NCBI GenBank assembly: GCA_024704765.1
Contig: JAKMXF010000313.1
Location: 64,268-128,267 of the forward strand
Source: Oopsacas minuta
Taxonomy: Eukaryota > Porifera > Hexactinellida > Lyssacinosida > Leucopsacidae
DNA length: 64,000 nt
Reading direction: 5' to 3'
Of this stretch, positions 1 through 9,787 are shown piece by piece. Position 1 is the stretch's first letter. Each line of letters opens with the position of its first letter. Both the position numbers and the translations under genes were made by a program. The notes under the pieces were generated by a model, which saw only the letters and a list, made by a program, of their open reading frames with translations, searched no databases and was not told the origin of the DNA.

Positions 1-436
1 TGACAGCCCCTTTGAGTATTATAATATAGATATATTTAAAACAATGTAATTCACAATTATGTGAATATCGCACATATATTATTGAAATATTTTGTAAGAT
101 TAACCCCCTTTGTAGCCGTTGAGAGCAAGTATCTAAGTATATTTCGAGATTTCAACTATTTGTTTACTTATATGTAGAAGAATAATAAATTTACCTATGA
201 TTAATTCAAAAGTGTGAAATTCAGATTCAGCATATTTGATATATTTATTCAAGTTATATAGAATTCTAATTACATTCTTGATAAACACGATAAATACATA
301 GTTATGTGACATCTCATAATTGAGAAATTCGAATTCAATACAACATTCCATAAATCCTTGACATCGGGCAAACAAACAACAAACACACAAACACACACAC
401 AATAATCGAGTTTTTCTAATATAGATTAACGTTACA
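1..436 (-). repeat. Dispersed Helitron-like repeat, family A (cut by window edge)
   Basis: Read on the minus strand, this begins near 430 with a family A start (a TATTA-type run, then a GTTTGTTTG-like run) and passes through the family's conserved blocks on opening a TTATCGTGTTTATCAAG-like segment and a GAATTC-AATAAAA-like segment. Positions 1-140 closely match 19835-19975 and, inverted, 62340-62460. The same family occurs at least eight more times in the window. No coding capacity is seen; the short frame across 133-447 is repeat sequence. Confidence 0.6.
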
Positions 437-1309
437 CAGGGTTTCAAAGATGGAGCAGTTTTAATATATATTAGCCTATTACGCTAACAAATGATGTCAC
501 TTCGAATTGAAATTTTCACAGTGGCTTTTGTGAATTCTTACATATCAGTAACACATTTATTCGGGTGAAAATGTACCAGTTTCTTATTATCGGCGATTAT
601 AGAATTTCCCATCAAAATATATTCACTTCCTCTTATCCCTGGTCCAGTGGCTCAGTGTCAGACCTTATCTGACTCAGTGATCAGGCCTTATCTTTAGTAG
701 GCTATGTCTGTACATAAATCCTGAACAAAGAGACCAGAAACTTCTACATCTTGAATAATTGCTTTGATTATAGGAAATAATTCAACAGCAGATGAATTAG
801 CACAGGGAAGTAAACGAACAATACTTGACCATTTCTTCGGCAAACTGGATTCCATGAATGCGAAAACAGGAGTGCGGGCTTATGGCGTCGTTACAACATA
901 AAGGCAACCTCTTTAAGAGGTGAAATAACAACAAGGAATAATATATAATATGGGAAAAGTAGTTTGTTCAAATGTAACAAAATAGTTATTCTAAAGAAAA
1001 CATAAACAAATGTATGAATATTAGTAAAATAGAAAAAATATCAAAAATATTGAAACGACGTAGACCTCCATCACAAACTACAATAACTCTTCCTCTGTTA
1101 TCTATTGTAATACCGTTAGTATGAGCTATAGGTATCCTGTGTATTAATTAGGGTTCTTAATCCCGGACTCTTTTTATAATCCCTTGATAAATGATGATAG
1201 TTATCTCTCTAGCAATAATTAAATTTGTTTAATATATGATAGTCTGATAGAATGAAAATATAATATAGGGATACATAGGGGGTAAAGATGAATATGAGTG
1301 AATAATAAG
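437..1309. other. No recognisable gene
   Basis: No gene is recognised. A short plus-strand stretch at about 780-890 reads like the N-terminal part of a hAT-type transposase, but it is too short and too broken to call. Confidence 0.5.
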
Positions 1310-1312
1310 TTT

Positions 1313-1606
1313 TTAGTTTAGCATCAATTTTTTCTTGTTGATCCTTATGAATGCTAGCGTATCCAAAGTGCTATCACTGAATCTTGTTCTAAATTTGTTG
1401 CATAAATATGCCGAACAAGAAAATGCTCGTTTCGCTTCGACTGAGGTTGCAGGTATTGTTAGTAGCACTTGATATACCTTTTCCAAATGATATCCTCGTT
1501 TTCCTGTCTGTTCTCCAATAGTAAGTTCATATTTCAATATATTGAATAATGATTGTTGAACTTGTATATCTTCTGGCTTTTTCATAGATGCGTCTATAGC
1601 TAACAC
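1313..1606 (-). pseudogene. hAT transposase C-terminal dimerisation domain, relic
   Basis: The 97-codon frame ends in a typical hAT family dimerisation (hATC) segment, with the run PATSVEAKRAFSCSAYLCNK, then TRFSDSTLDTLAFIRIN. This region normally closes a 600-700 residue transposase. Upstream on the same strand (2820-3700) lies the middle of a hAT transposase, so the two probably belonged to one element now separated by another transposon relic at 1854-2365. No terminal repeats were identified. Inactive by truncation. Confidence 0.75.
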
Positions 1607-1853
1607 TGGACAACATTTTACAACTTATTTTTTATTCCTTGCTCGTCTCAAGTTTACCTAGACTAATAGGGCCATGCTGAATCCAAATCTGGCCTTAGAT
1701 TTTTTCTAACACGTCACGTTTTTGAGATATGACATATGCACGCAACAACCCGTAATTGTCATTTTGGCTAATTTTGGCGTGCAGAACAAAACATTACATG
1801 TAATAAACACAGTGATTGCTAGTGAAAATAACAGAATTATCATTTTGCACAAT

Positions 1854-2365
1854 TTAACACAACTCAGGATGATTAAACCAGACAAAAATAATATTGTATC
1901 CTCTCAAAAGTGTTTTATACACTTGCTCTTTCGAATGTTCAGTGTCAGTTTCACGCTGGAGAAACCAGCAGTAGTCCCCCATCATGTTTGGGTTAAATCG
2001 ACCTCTATACCGCGATTCCATCACGGTATAGAGGTCGAAAATCCAGCAATATTTGTTGTGCAAAAATAACAATCCGACGTATGGTTTTTAGGTTCTCGCC
2101 AAATCATAGGTACCGCAAATGGCATGGATTTCTTCTTTCCATTAAGCCATTGGATTAGACTGGCATAGCAGACGGTACAGCAGATGTGAGGTGCCCAGTT
2201 CTTGTCTTGGTCACCAACTTTGCAACCAAAGTAATACTTGTAGCCAATCTTGACACGATTGGCAATATTTCTTCGCTGGGGCTTCGGCGTAAATTTTCCA
2301 CAAATATAGCAGAAGTTATCTGGGTGGTTCGTGCATTGTCTTCTGCTCGTATTCATTGTAAACAA
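1854..2365 (-). pseudogene. Internally deleted mobile-element protein with Cys-rich N-terminus
   Basis: Two frames of one protein are fused. The first (2365 to about 2024) has a Cys-rich segment with HPDNFCYICGKF, then YYFGCKVGDQDKNWAPHICC and MPFAVPMIWREPKNHTSDCY, a repeated zinc-binding pattern. The second (about 2030-1854) has the run MESRYRGRFNPNMMGDYCWF. From memory, these are the two ends of a widespread invertebrate mobile-element protein of several hundred residues; most of the middle is missing here. The breakpoint is an inverted repeat at 1999-2038. The relic sits between two pieces of a hAT transposase. The superfamily of the parent element is not known to me. Confidence 0.6.
1999..2038. 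repeat. Short inverted repeat at a deletion junction
   Basis: The arm CGACCTCTATACCG is followed about 10 bases later by its inverted copy CGGTATAGAGGTCG. It lies exactly where the N- and C-terminal parts of the deleted mobile-element protein meet, so the second arm is a fold-back copy of coding sequence. Confidence 0.85.
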
Positions 2366-2819
2366 AAAGCTTTAATACACAATCAGTTACAAACTAAAAA
2401 TTTTGCAAAACAGTAATGTTGTTGGTTTATCGATACAGTCTACAATCCACCCGCAAGTAGGCTAAATAACCCCTCCTTATAGCCATGGCCAAGAACACTC
2501 AAGAATGCATTAATTGTCAAAAGATAGAACATTACATTTACAAAATAATGTTAATATTAACCGTACATAATATGCATTGTTGACCAACAATTCGCTGGGA
2601 AAGAAAATTGTACAATAGGCCTAACTTGTACTGTATAGTACCTTATAATATAGTGCCAACCAATGCAAAATCCGAATTTCGTGAATTTTTATATCTTGAA
2701 ATCCTGACGTGATAGACCAATTCTGATTTCAGATTTGGAATCAGCATCCCAAAATTAGTCTAGGTAATATATTTTCATTTGAGGAATAAAATTGATGTTG
2801 CCCAGTGTAATTAATCTTT
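2366..2819. other. No recognisable gene
   Basis: AT-rich sequence between hAT relics. Nothing is recognised. Confidence 0.4.
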
Positions 2820-3700
2820 TGCGAGGGAGATATCATCTAGGTCAGATATACTTTCAGACGTATTAGATGAGTAAGGTACCATTGACACTTCTTCACTCAT
2901 ATATTCCTCATCTTCAATTCCTTTTCTTCGAGTTCTTGATAATAAATCAGCACAAAATGTGTTTACTACAGTCTTTTTTGCAAGTCGTGCCGAAGGATTA
3001 TGTAGGATTGAAGTATCGCTGAAACTTCAGTGTACCTCTCTTGAACCATCCGCTGGTTTAGTCCCTCCAGGATTTGTGCATGATAATGTGTGTTAGATTT
3101 CTGAATATCTTCCAATAGAATTTTATAGTTGCTTCAGCTGTAATTAAATTTGTATCTCTTCTACATAGAGCTTCTAAAGCAATCTTAATTGGATTCAAAG
3201 CTTCAACTATAGAAGAGATAGCCGCAATTTCTTGCTCGCTGAGGCATATATGTTCACCAAAATCTAACAGAGCTTTATGTATTGGTAATTTGATCTGAAT
3301 TATCCTCTCGAGCATATTCACAAGTGAGCTCCATCGAGTCTTACAATCAAGAACCACATTCAGTCCATTTGGATAAATCTCTTTCACATACATTTGCAAA
3401 GTTTCATTCTTCAAAGGTGATCGCTTGAATATTTTCACAATTCTACGTACTTTGGTTACTATTTTAGAGATATCAAATTTAGTGCATGAGCATTCTGAGG
3501 GTCCATCGATTCCGAAACAATGAATCCATCATCATTAAATCATCAAACATTTCCATATCTTCATCTTCATCTTCATCGGTTTCACTTGTACTAGAACAAA
3601 TTTCTTCAGTTTCATTATGTTGTTTTTGATCGATAACGTCTTGTATTACAAGCTGGAGTCTATGTGCGTAGCATTCTCTTCAAGCCGACCGCGTTTGACA
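2820..3700 (-). pseudogene. hAT transposase, central region, frameshifted relic
   Basis: Reading down the minus strand, the sequence gives CYAHRLQLVIQDVIDQKQ near 3660, an acidic stretch rich in Glu/Asp/Ser (3540-3620), then KIVTKVRRIVKIFKRSPLKN and DCKTRWSSLVNMLERIIQIK (3440-3300). It ends in an acidic tail near 2830-2960. The order of a C-AHRLQL motif, a K-VRK-VK-FKRSP motif and a K-TRW-S motif is typical of the RNase H-like fold of hAT transposases. Frame changes occur near 3440-3480 and 3060. The hATC relic at 1313-1606 probably belongs to the same element. Confidence 0.7.
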
Positions 3701-3996
3701 TAGGCTGGCAACAGTTCAACGGCTGCTTTCTCCTCCATCGTTGCCACTGCCGCTACAAAGAGGGGTTGCCATGTCGCTATGGTTTGATCGTCTTTAACGG
3801 TGGAATAGCCACAGTAAGGGGTGTTGCCATGGTTCAGTCGTTTGTTATTTATGTTCAAGACTATAGTAGAATGCAAAAGCAATACAGAGTAAATAGTATA
3901 TAGAAATCACAAACAAATTAGACAAAAATTCTAATAGTAAAACAGCTCCTACTTATAGCTAGCCTAAGTCTACTAACAGACATTACTTAAGACACC

Positions 3997-4834
3997 TGGA
4001 AATCCGCAAAACCAGGATGCTTGAAAGGGTTTGATAAATCACTTTTGCCAGTTCATTATTTCAGTCAGAAGAAAGGCTGGATGTCTGGGGAGATACTGGA
4101 ATCTATTCTGACAAAATTAAATCATCACAAATTTCTTGTAGCAATCGTTGTATCATTTTATTGATGGATATTGCACGCTGTCACCCAGAGAGTTTAAGCT
4201 CAAAATTCAGCAAAACAAATTTTTATTTCTACCAGCCAATCTACTGCTAAACTTCAGCCTCTGGACCTAGGCATAATTCAGAACTTTAAAGTTCACTATC
4301 GTCATTTGTTATTTAACATGCATTCTTTCAAAGATAGATGAATGCCAAACTGCCACTGGTGTTGTGAAGTCTGTGAGTATACTTGTAGCAATTAGGTGGG
4401 TCGCCAAGGCTTGGTCGATGATAGGAGCAGAAACCATTTACAAATGTTTCAGGAAGGCTGGAGTCTTGGACAGTGCAATGGAAGTTGTAACCCGTGGACT
4501 TGAGGAAAATGATGAAGATTCATTCTTGTATTCTGAATTACTTATGCAGCAGAGACTCATTGACAAAACAACGACTAGTCAAGAAAATTGTACGCTAGAC
4601 GAGTCCTTAATGGGGACTACAATCTTCCAGTGTGTGTGTGGATTAGATAACGACAGCTGGGACGATAACCTTTTAGCACAGCTTGGATATGATGTACAAG
4701 AAATAGATGAGATAGATGAGTCAGATAAAGAGATTGAACTGAATGACGAATTCTCTCCTCTAAAAGTGCAAAGTATTAAAGAAGCACTAAACTCACTTAA
4801 GAAGTTCGACGATTTCTTAAAACCAAGGTTTTGA
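3997..4834 (+). pseudogene. Tigger/pogo-type transposase, C-terminal half (inverted segment)
   Basis: The plus strand reads WKSAKPGCLKGFDKSLLPVH and YFSQKKGWMSGEILESILTK, then TAKLQPLDLGIIQNFKVHYR near 4240-4310, then an intact frame from 4364 to 4834 (156 codons) with AIRWVAKAWSMIGAETIYKC and an acidic C-terminus. These are in-order landmarks of Tigger (CENP-B/pogo-like DDE) transposases. Stops and frame changes lie between about 4150 and 4360. The N-terminal half lies next to it on the opposite strand (4981-5810), ending exactly where this half begins, which implies that about 1 kb of the gene was inverted in place. Confidence 0.8.
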
Positions 4835-4980
4835 AGTAGCTATGGGCACTGGGACCACAATTGATACTGTAGCTAGACTGCGAGCGTCAAACAGTAGATA
4901 AAGTAATCTTCCTGACTTATTGCCACACACATTATAATATATATATATATATATATGTTATGAATTAGTATACTTCACAA
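4835..4980. other. 3' tail of the inverted Tigger half, with a TA microsatellite
   Basis: Non-coding sequence after the Tigger stop codon, including a short TA dinucleotide run near 4937-4957. If the inversion model is right, it belongs to the inverted segment. Confidence 0.5.
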
Positions 4981-5810
4981 GATTACCACAGGACTTACTT
5001 TTGAACCTGCAGCGGTGACAAAAAAGCTACAATTATTTTTTTTGGTCTCCTATATAATGCTTTCCCTTTTGGCAAAACCCACGATCAGGTAAATCCTGCC
5101 AAAAATACAAGTTTCGTTCATATTCCAGATGTTATCTTTGGCATAATCTTGAATTATTTCAGGAAGCCTCTCTTTCCAGGGATCAACTGTCTTACCTTGT
5201 ACATCTCCTGATTCTCCACAAATGGTAAACTGTTTGATATTGTACTTTCCTTTCCACATCGCCAACCAGCCAGTTGAACCTTTAAAATTGAAATTTCCAA
5301 GACATGCAGCGATCTGTTTGCCTTTATCTTAGTTGTGGGCCACCAGGATAGATATTTTGGAGCAAGCAAGGGTGTACCACTCGTACAGGGCTTAGTTGAC
5401 TTCAACCAATTTGCGAGGTTCTTGCTGGTAAGACCTCTATTCTCTCAAGCATTAGATTCGAACAGGGAGGGTCTAGGGGGCAGCCCCCCAGAAAAGTTTA
5501 AAATGTTCTACGCTGAAATAGCGAATTACAGCTAATTCTACCACATATAGAGGAACAATTTAAGTTAATTTATCTTATTAGTTATTCATTTTGAGACAGT
5601 AAATTAGATCTCAAAATCTCAGGGGGCCCCCCTGGATTCGAACGTAGCTAGTAAATACTATTTATTCTTGAGTATTTGTGCAATTTGGCTTTTTCCACAC
5701 TTAAAAATTCCTCCTAGAGCTCTAATACTAATTCCTGGATTATTGTCTTGATCACTTCTATTTTTCTTCAATTACAGGTAGTTTTCTCCTTGGATGCTGT
5801 GGCAGTATAA
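4981..5810 (-). pseudogene. Tigger/pogo-type transposase, N-terminal half, relic
   Basis: From about 5810 downward the minus strand gives a helix-turn-helix segment, with NNPGISIRALGGIFKCGKSQ then IAQILKNK. A MITE interrupts (5463-5634). The sequence resumes with KANRSLHVLEI-like and WKGKYNIKQFTICGESGDVQ, then KTVDPWKERLPEIIQDYAKD and NIWNMNETCIFGR, the region of the first catalytic Asp/Glu. It stops at a PVVI motif (4981-4989). The next expected residues (WKS...) are found at 3997 on the plus strand. Several frameshifts and stops make it inactive. Confidence 0.8.
5463..5634. mobile_element. hAT-type MITE, 172 bp, with 8-bp target duplication
   Basis: The element starts CAGGGAGGGTCTAGGGGG and ends CCCCCCTG. 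It is flanked by a perfect 8-bp direct repeat GATTCGAA (5455-5462 and 5635-5642). Eight-base duplications and CAGGG...CCCTG ends are typical of hAT elements. There is no coding capacity. It lies inside the N-terminal Tigger relic, so it inserted after Tigger. Confidence 0.8.
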
Positions 5811-6004
5811 GCTGAAATCACAGCCATAAGATTACTTTAATTGTAGGAATTATACCACAAGTGTTTTCACTACGAAATAATTGTTTAAAATAATCAATTT
5901 AGTTTTATCGCCTGATCATTATTAACATCAGGTGATAACTCATTATGCAGATAAGATAAAGCTACAAGTACAACAGACAAGTATGTGTCATTTATAGAAT
6001 TATG

Positions 6005-6220
6005 GTAAGGTTGCAACCGAATAGTCCAATATGGGGTTCAACCTAAAATAATTGGAAAATAGTTCAATATTCGGCTACCAAACGAATATCAGTATTCGGT
6101 ATTCGGCTAGCCAAACCGAATATTATCAGTAGTATTCGGTTAGGCAAACCGAAAAATATCAGTATTCGGTTAGACTACTATTCATGAATACTGATATTCG
6201 GTTCGAGTTGTTTCAACCTT
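6005..6220. mobile_element. CCGAATA-rich MITE (family G), 8-bp duplication
   Basis: A 216-bp non-coding element built of repeated ATTCGGTT / AACCGAAT motifs in both orientations. Its ends are imperfect inverted repeats (left AAGGTTGCAACCG, right TTTCAACCTT). It is flanked by GAATTATG (5997-6004) and GAATTATA (6221-6228). Related degenerate copies lie at about 20510-20670 and 46390-46502. Confidence 0.7.
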
Positions 6221-6324
6221 GAATTATAGTAACTTTGTAATCAACCTTGAATATCTTTATTAAATGGGCAGTCAAAATTGACCAATGTAGATGACGATCC
6301 TCAAGTTTTGGATATCCATTCATA

Positions 6325-6640
6325 TGTACGGGTTACCATGCTTGCATGGACACCTGGAATCCAGCGCTAGGTCAAGAACTTATATTGAAGCCAGAGCCAA
6401 GTAGCTACAAAGACAAACATGCAGGTACAGTTCTTAAAGATGACGTGATTGTAGGACACGTACCCTATAATCTAGCACCACGCCTTTTACATTTTTTGAG
6501 AAGAGAAGTAAATATAGGATTTGCTGATGTTACGGAGTAGAAATCCCATTTATGTACCCCCTTTATGGACCCAAAGTTTACATTGACAAGATGAAAGAAT
6601 TGTTGAAAGACATGGGGCTTGTATGGCTAGCTACTCAAAA
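6325..6640 (+). pseudogene. HIRAN-like domain relic
   Basis: The plus frame at 6346-6540 reads MDTWNPALGQELILKPEPSS, then KDDVIVGHVPYNLAPRLLHF and LRREVN. This resembles the HIRAN-like domain of mobile-element-derived proteins (a W-P-GE-L pattern, K-D-VGH-P, then FLRR). After a stop and frame change, the next frame continues with IPFMYPLYGPKVYIDKMKEL, the expected following segment. It is truncated on both sides, and no complete gene is present. The family assignment is from memory. Confidence 0.5.
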
Positions 6641-6829
6641 TGTAAATTTTGTGATATCCATGAAAATTATTGGGTCAGTTTCTGGGTGTCCGTTCTTGGG
6701 AGATAATTTTGCATTAGACACGCCATTCGGGCCAGTTCCCTGTCCGTTGATCGGAATTCGGAGTAGTCCTCTCCTTAGAGACTGCTTAAGTATTACATGC
6801 TTGCAAAATTAATGCGAACAAACAATGTA

Positions 6830-8172
6830 CAGGGTGTCTCAAAAGTTTTTTCACCATTAGTATTTCAATATATTTGAACAGAAATCAGTCTACCTCATTT
6901 ACTACCTACCCACTTATTTTAGCATTGTCAATTTATAGTTGATTAATGTTCTCAACCATGAGTAGTATCAAATATTTAATTTTGTGATTCATTTTGCGAT
7001 ACTTTGTATAATTATCAAATTTCAATATTATGGATGTCAAAATGACGAGATTATCCATCCGCGAGAGAGCGATAGGTATGCTACTAGCTGGTTCCAGTCA
7101 AAGAACAGTTGCTGACACACTTGGAGTCACAATTCGAACCGTAAAGAATTGGAACAAAAAGCAAAAGCTGGAGAAATGCTCAATGACAAGCCTCGTTCTG
7201 GACGTCCGCCGAAACTTTCCCGAGTCCCAAAAATAATAATTCGAAAATCCATAGGCAAACGATGGCATTCAACTCGGAAATTGGCGAAATATATTTCAAG
7301 TAAATATGTTGCTATTAGTAAAGATACTGTTCACCGTTATTTACACAATTCTATTGGGGCTAAAGCGTATAAACGGCCATCAAACCCTAAATTGACGGAA
7401 GTACAGAAGTCTAAAAGGGTCAAGTTCTGTCTTGAGCATAAATCTTGGACTTCACTTGATTGGGAGCGAGTTTTCTTCAGTGATGAAAGTCCCTTTGAGC
7501 TTTTTCACCCTACAAATTCACAGAATGATCGGGTTTGGGACGTCAGTTCGCGTAATATCACTCCAGTCGAAACGGTCAAAAATCCTCCAAGATTAATGGT
7601 CTGGGGAATGATGAGTCATCGTGGACTATCAGAACTCCATCTAATCTCCCCAAGACATTCTGTGAATGCGGACTATTATATCAATGAAATACTGGCTAAG
7701 TGCTGTCTCCCTACCTATAAACGTAAGAAGATGAGAGGGCCCCTGACTCAGAGGAAATTGTATCGAAAGATATCCGACACTTTTTTTATGCAGGATGGAG
7801 CCCCTGCTCATACTGCTATAAAGACACAGAAGTGGCTTTCTGATCATTTACCAGGATTCTGGGCGAAAGATATATGGCCTAGTAACTCGCCAGATTTGAA
7901 TCCTATAGAAAATCTGTGGGCCATTATGCAGGCAGAGCTGGACAAGAGGAAGCCCGCTACTAATCTAAAACAACTGGCGAAAATCTTGGAAAATATCTGG
8001 AGTGGTATTAGCCCATCGATTCTCCAGAATTTAATCGATGGAATGCCAAACCGCATTAATTCTTGTATTGAACTTAACGGTGAATACATTGGCAAGTAGT
8101 CTAATGATTCTTTACAATAAATACAATTTACTGGCTTGATGAATAAGGTGAAAAAACTTTTGAGACACCCTG
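6830..8172 (+). mobile_element. Tc1-like DNA transposon, 1343 bp, complete
   Basis: Perfect 26-bp terminal inverted repeats lie at 6830-6855 and 8147-8172 (outermost bases CAGGGTGTCTCAAAAG). TA dinucleotides flank both ends (6828-6829 and 8173-8174), the standard Tc1/mariner target duplication. The transposase frame fills 7030-8099. Intact ends and an almost open reading frame mark it as one of the youngest insertions here. Confidence 0.95.
7030..8099 (+). pseudogene. Tc1-like transposase (DD37E spacing), one frameshift
   Basis: The N-terminal helix-turn-helix (MTRLSIRERAIGMLLAGSSQ, then RTVADTLGVTIRTVKNW) is in one frame. The rest (316 codons) continues in another from about 7160, with RPPKL after a GRP hook-like motif, the first catalytic Asp in VFFSDESPFEL, the second in FMQDGAPAHTA, and SPDLNPIENLW carrying the Glu. 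Thirty-seven residues separate the second Asp from that Glu, giving DD37E rather than the usual DD34E. The frame change falls in or just after the A run at 7156-7160, so a single-base loss is likely. The rest is open to its stop at 8097-8099. Confidence 0.9.
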
Positions 8173-8409
8173 TAGTCTTCTCGATTCCGAAGTGTCCTTC
8201 ATTGTGCATTGCACAGAACCTCAGACCTCATTGAAGGAGGGACAATCACTGCCTCCCCATGCAGAGTAGGCTGTTAGTAATAGACATCCCAAAGTAATTC
8301 TTGAAAGAACCACAAGATATGATCCCTGTCTCCTTCAGCTGTTCTAGAACTATTCTTGTGGGTTGATAACCTTCTTTAGCTACTTTGAATTTCTGGTTAA
8401 ATTTCCATT

Positions 8410-8830
8410 AGCATCAAACTCTATATGCGCCTCTCGAAGTTCTCAGTTTCGTTGTTAACTGTTTTGTCAACGTCTGTATACATCCTTGACAAACAATCTG
8501 CGGCCGCATTGCCTTTTCCTCGTATATGAACAACCTGATAATTGAAAGTCTCTAACTCTTGAACCCACCTTGTGAACTTCCCTTGGGTATATTTCTTCAT
8601 CCAAACCAGTGGGTTGCGTTCTGGTAAAAACTTTACAATTAGAGCAGCCTGTAAGCACTTCTGAAATTTTCTGCTGACAGCCACCAGGCCTAAACATACC
8701 AGCTCCCCTGCAGAGTAATTTCTTTGAGCTGATGTAAGTCCGGAAGAAAAATAATGATATGGGTCTGAGAATTCCTTCTCCGTACCGGGATAGCATCTAT
8801 CAGTATTTTCCGTTCCCCTGAGGGTTCGAG
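8410..8830 (-). pseudogene. LTR-retrotransposon RNase H fragment
   Basis: The minus frame at 8421-8684 reads VSRKFQKCLQAALIVKFLPE, then WMKKYTQGKFTRWVQELETF and NYQVVHIRGKGNAAADCLSR. This is the characteristic end of a Ty3/gypsy-type RNase H domain (H-GK-N-AD-LSR). An upstream frame (to about 8800) continues the domain after a frameshift. No LTRs, integrase or gag are seen nearby, so this is a scrap. Confidence 0.8.
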
Positions 8831-9296
8831 TTACCGGTTGTTGACTGTATTGTAAAAGTATGCAATTCTTAATCTTGTTTTATGTGGGGTTTCACAATAT
8901 GGCAAAATACATGAAGATACCGTTTCAACTTGTTCAAAACTTTGCCCTAAACACCAAAGGTGTTCTACGAGATTAATCGCGATGACATGTCAGCATAAGT
9001 TCTGCTACGGGTTTGAAATTACAACTTCAAGAGAGTCAGCTATTGTTATTTATAATATGCTTCTGAGAAAATTAGAATCCCCCAGCTGTAATCATATATG
9101 ATAGTGCATGCAACTTTAACACAACTGCTATCGTGAGGTTTGTACTATATTAATAGTGTACATTTTGTCTCATTTAAATTATTATTTAATATTCTAATCT
9201 TTCTATTGTAGAGAGCCTTCCTTATTTCGTGATACAGCAATTTGGTAGATAGCAAAAATCATCGCTCTGAACCTATAATTTCGATCAATACCTGGC
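8831..9296. other. No recognisable gene
   Basis: Unassigned AT-rich sequence. No long frame or known repeat is recognised. Confidence 0.4.
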
Positions 9297-9304
9297 GTAC
9301 AGAT

Positions 9305-9779
9305 CAGGGCCGTAGCTAGGGGGGGCTGAGCCCCCCCTAGCAAATTTAACCACCCCGTAAATTTTTGCTAAGCTATATTGATCTTTACTATCTTAGATCT
9401 TAAATATTAGTTAAATCAAGGAAATGTTTGTGAATATGTAAAATTGACTATACATTTTAGTTATCTAATTCCTCTTGCTAGTAAATATACTTAATTATAT
9501 GGATGCTTTTACAGCGACCATTGAAATTGTACTTTTTGTTGTTATATTACCACAACATATATTCCTTCCAGTTGATTACATTTTATGTGCCAATAGTGAA
9601 ATCATTCCTCATGGCTATAATCACCATGCATAGAAACACGTAGTCCCTTTATAAACTAAGTAATTTTACCTTCCCCCAAAGTAGCTTGGGTGTTAGAGTA
9701 TGGGCCTACCCCAAAAAATAGATATAAAAATCTTAAGCATCCAAGCCCCTCCTAACACTACGCTCTGGCTACGGCCCTG
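9305..9779. mobile_element. hAT-type MITE, 475 bp, perfect 8-bp duplication
   Basis: The ends are inverted repeats (left CAGGGCCGTAGCTAGG; right, inverted, CAGGGCCGTAGCCAGAG). The perfect 8-bp duplication GTACAGAT is at 9297-9304 and 9780-9787. No coding sequence. Similar GGC(C/G)TAGC-type ends recur in weaker elements at 15199, 18219 and 35099. Confidence 0.95.
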
Positions 9780-9787
9780 GTACAGAT

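Noticed and set aside
133-447. 104-codon minus frame
   Set aside because: It is the translated family A repeat; the same peptide-like string appears at 11615-11842 and 32826-33029.
7641-8209. Two minus-strand frames across the Tc1-like element
   Set aside because: They are antisense to the real transposase and include its terminal repeat.
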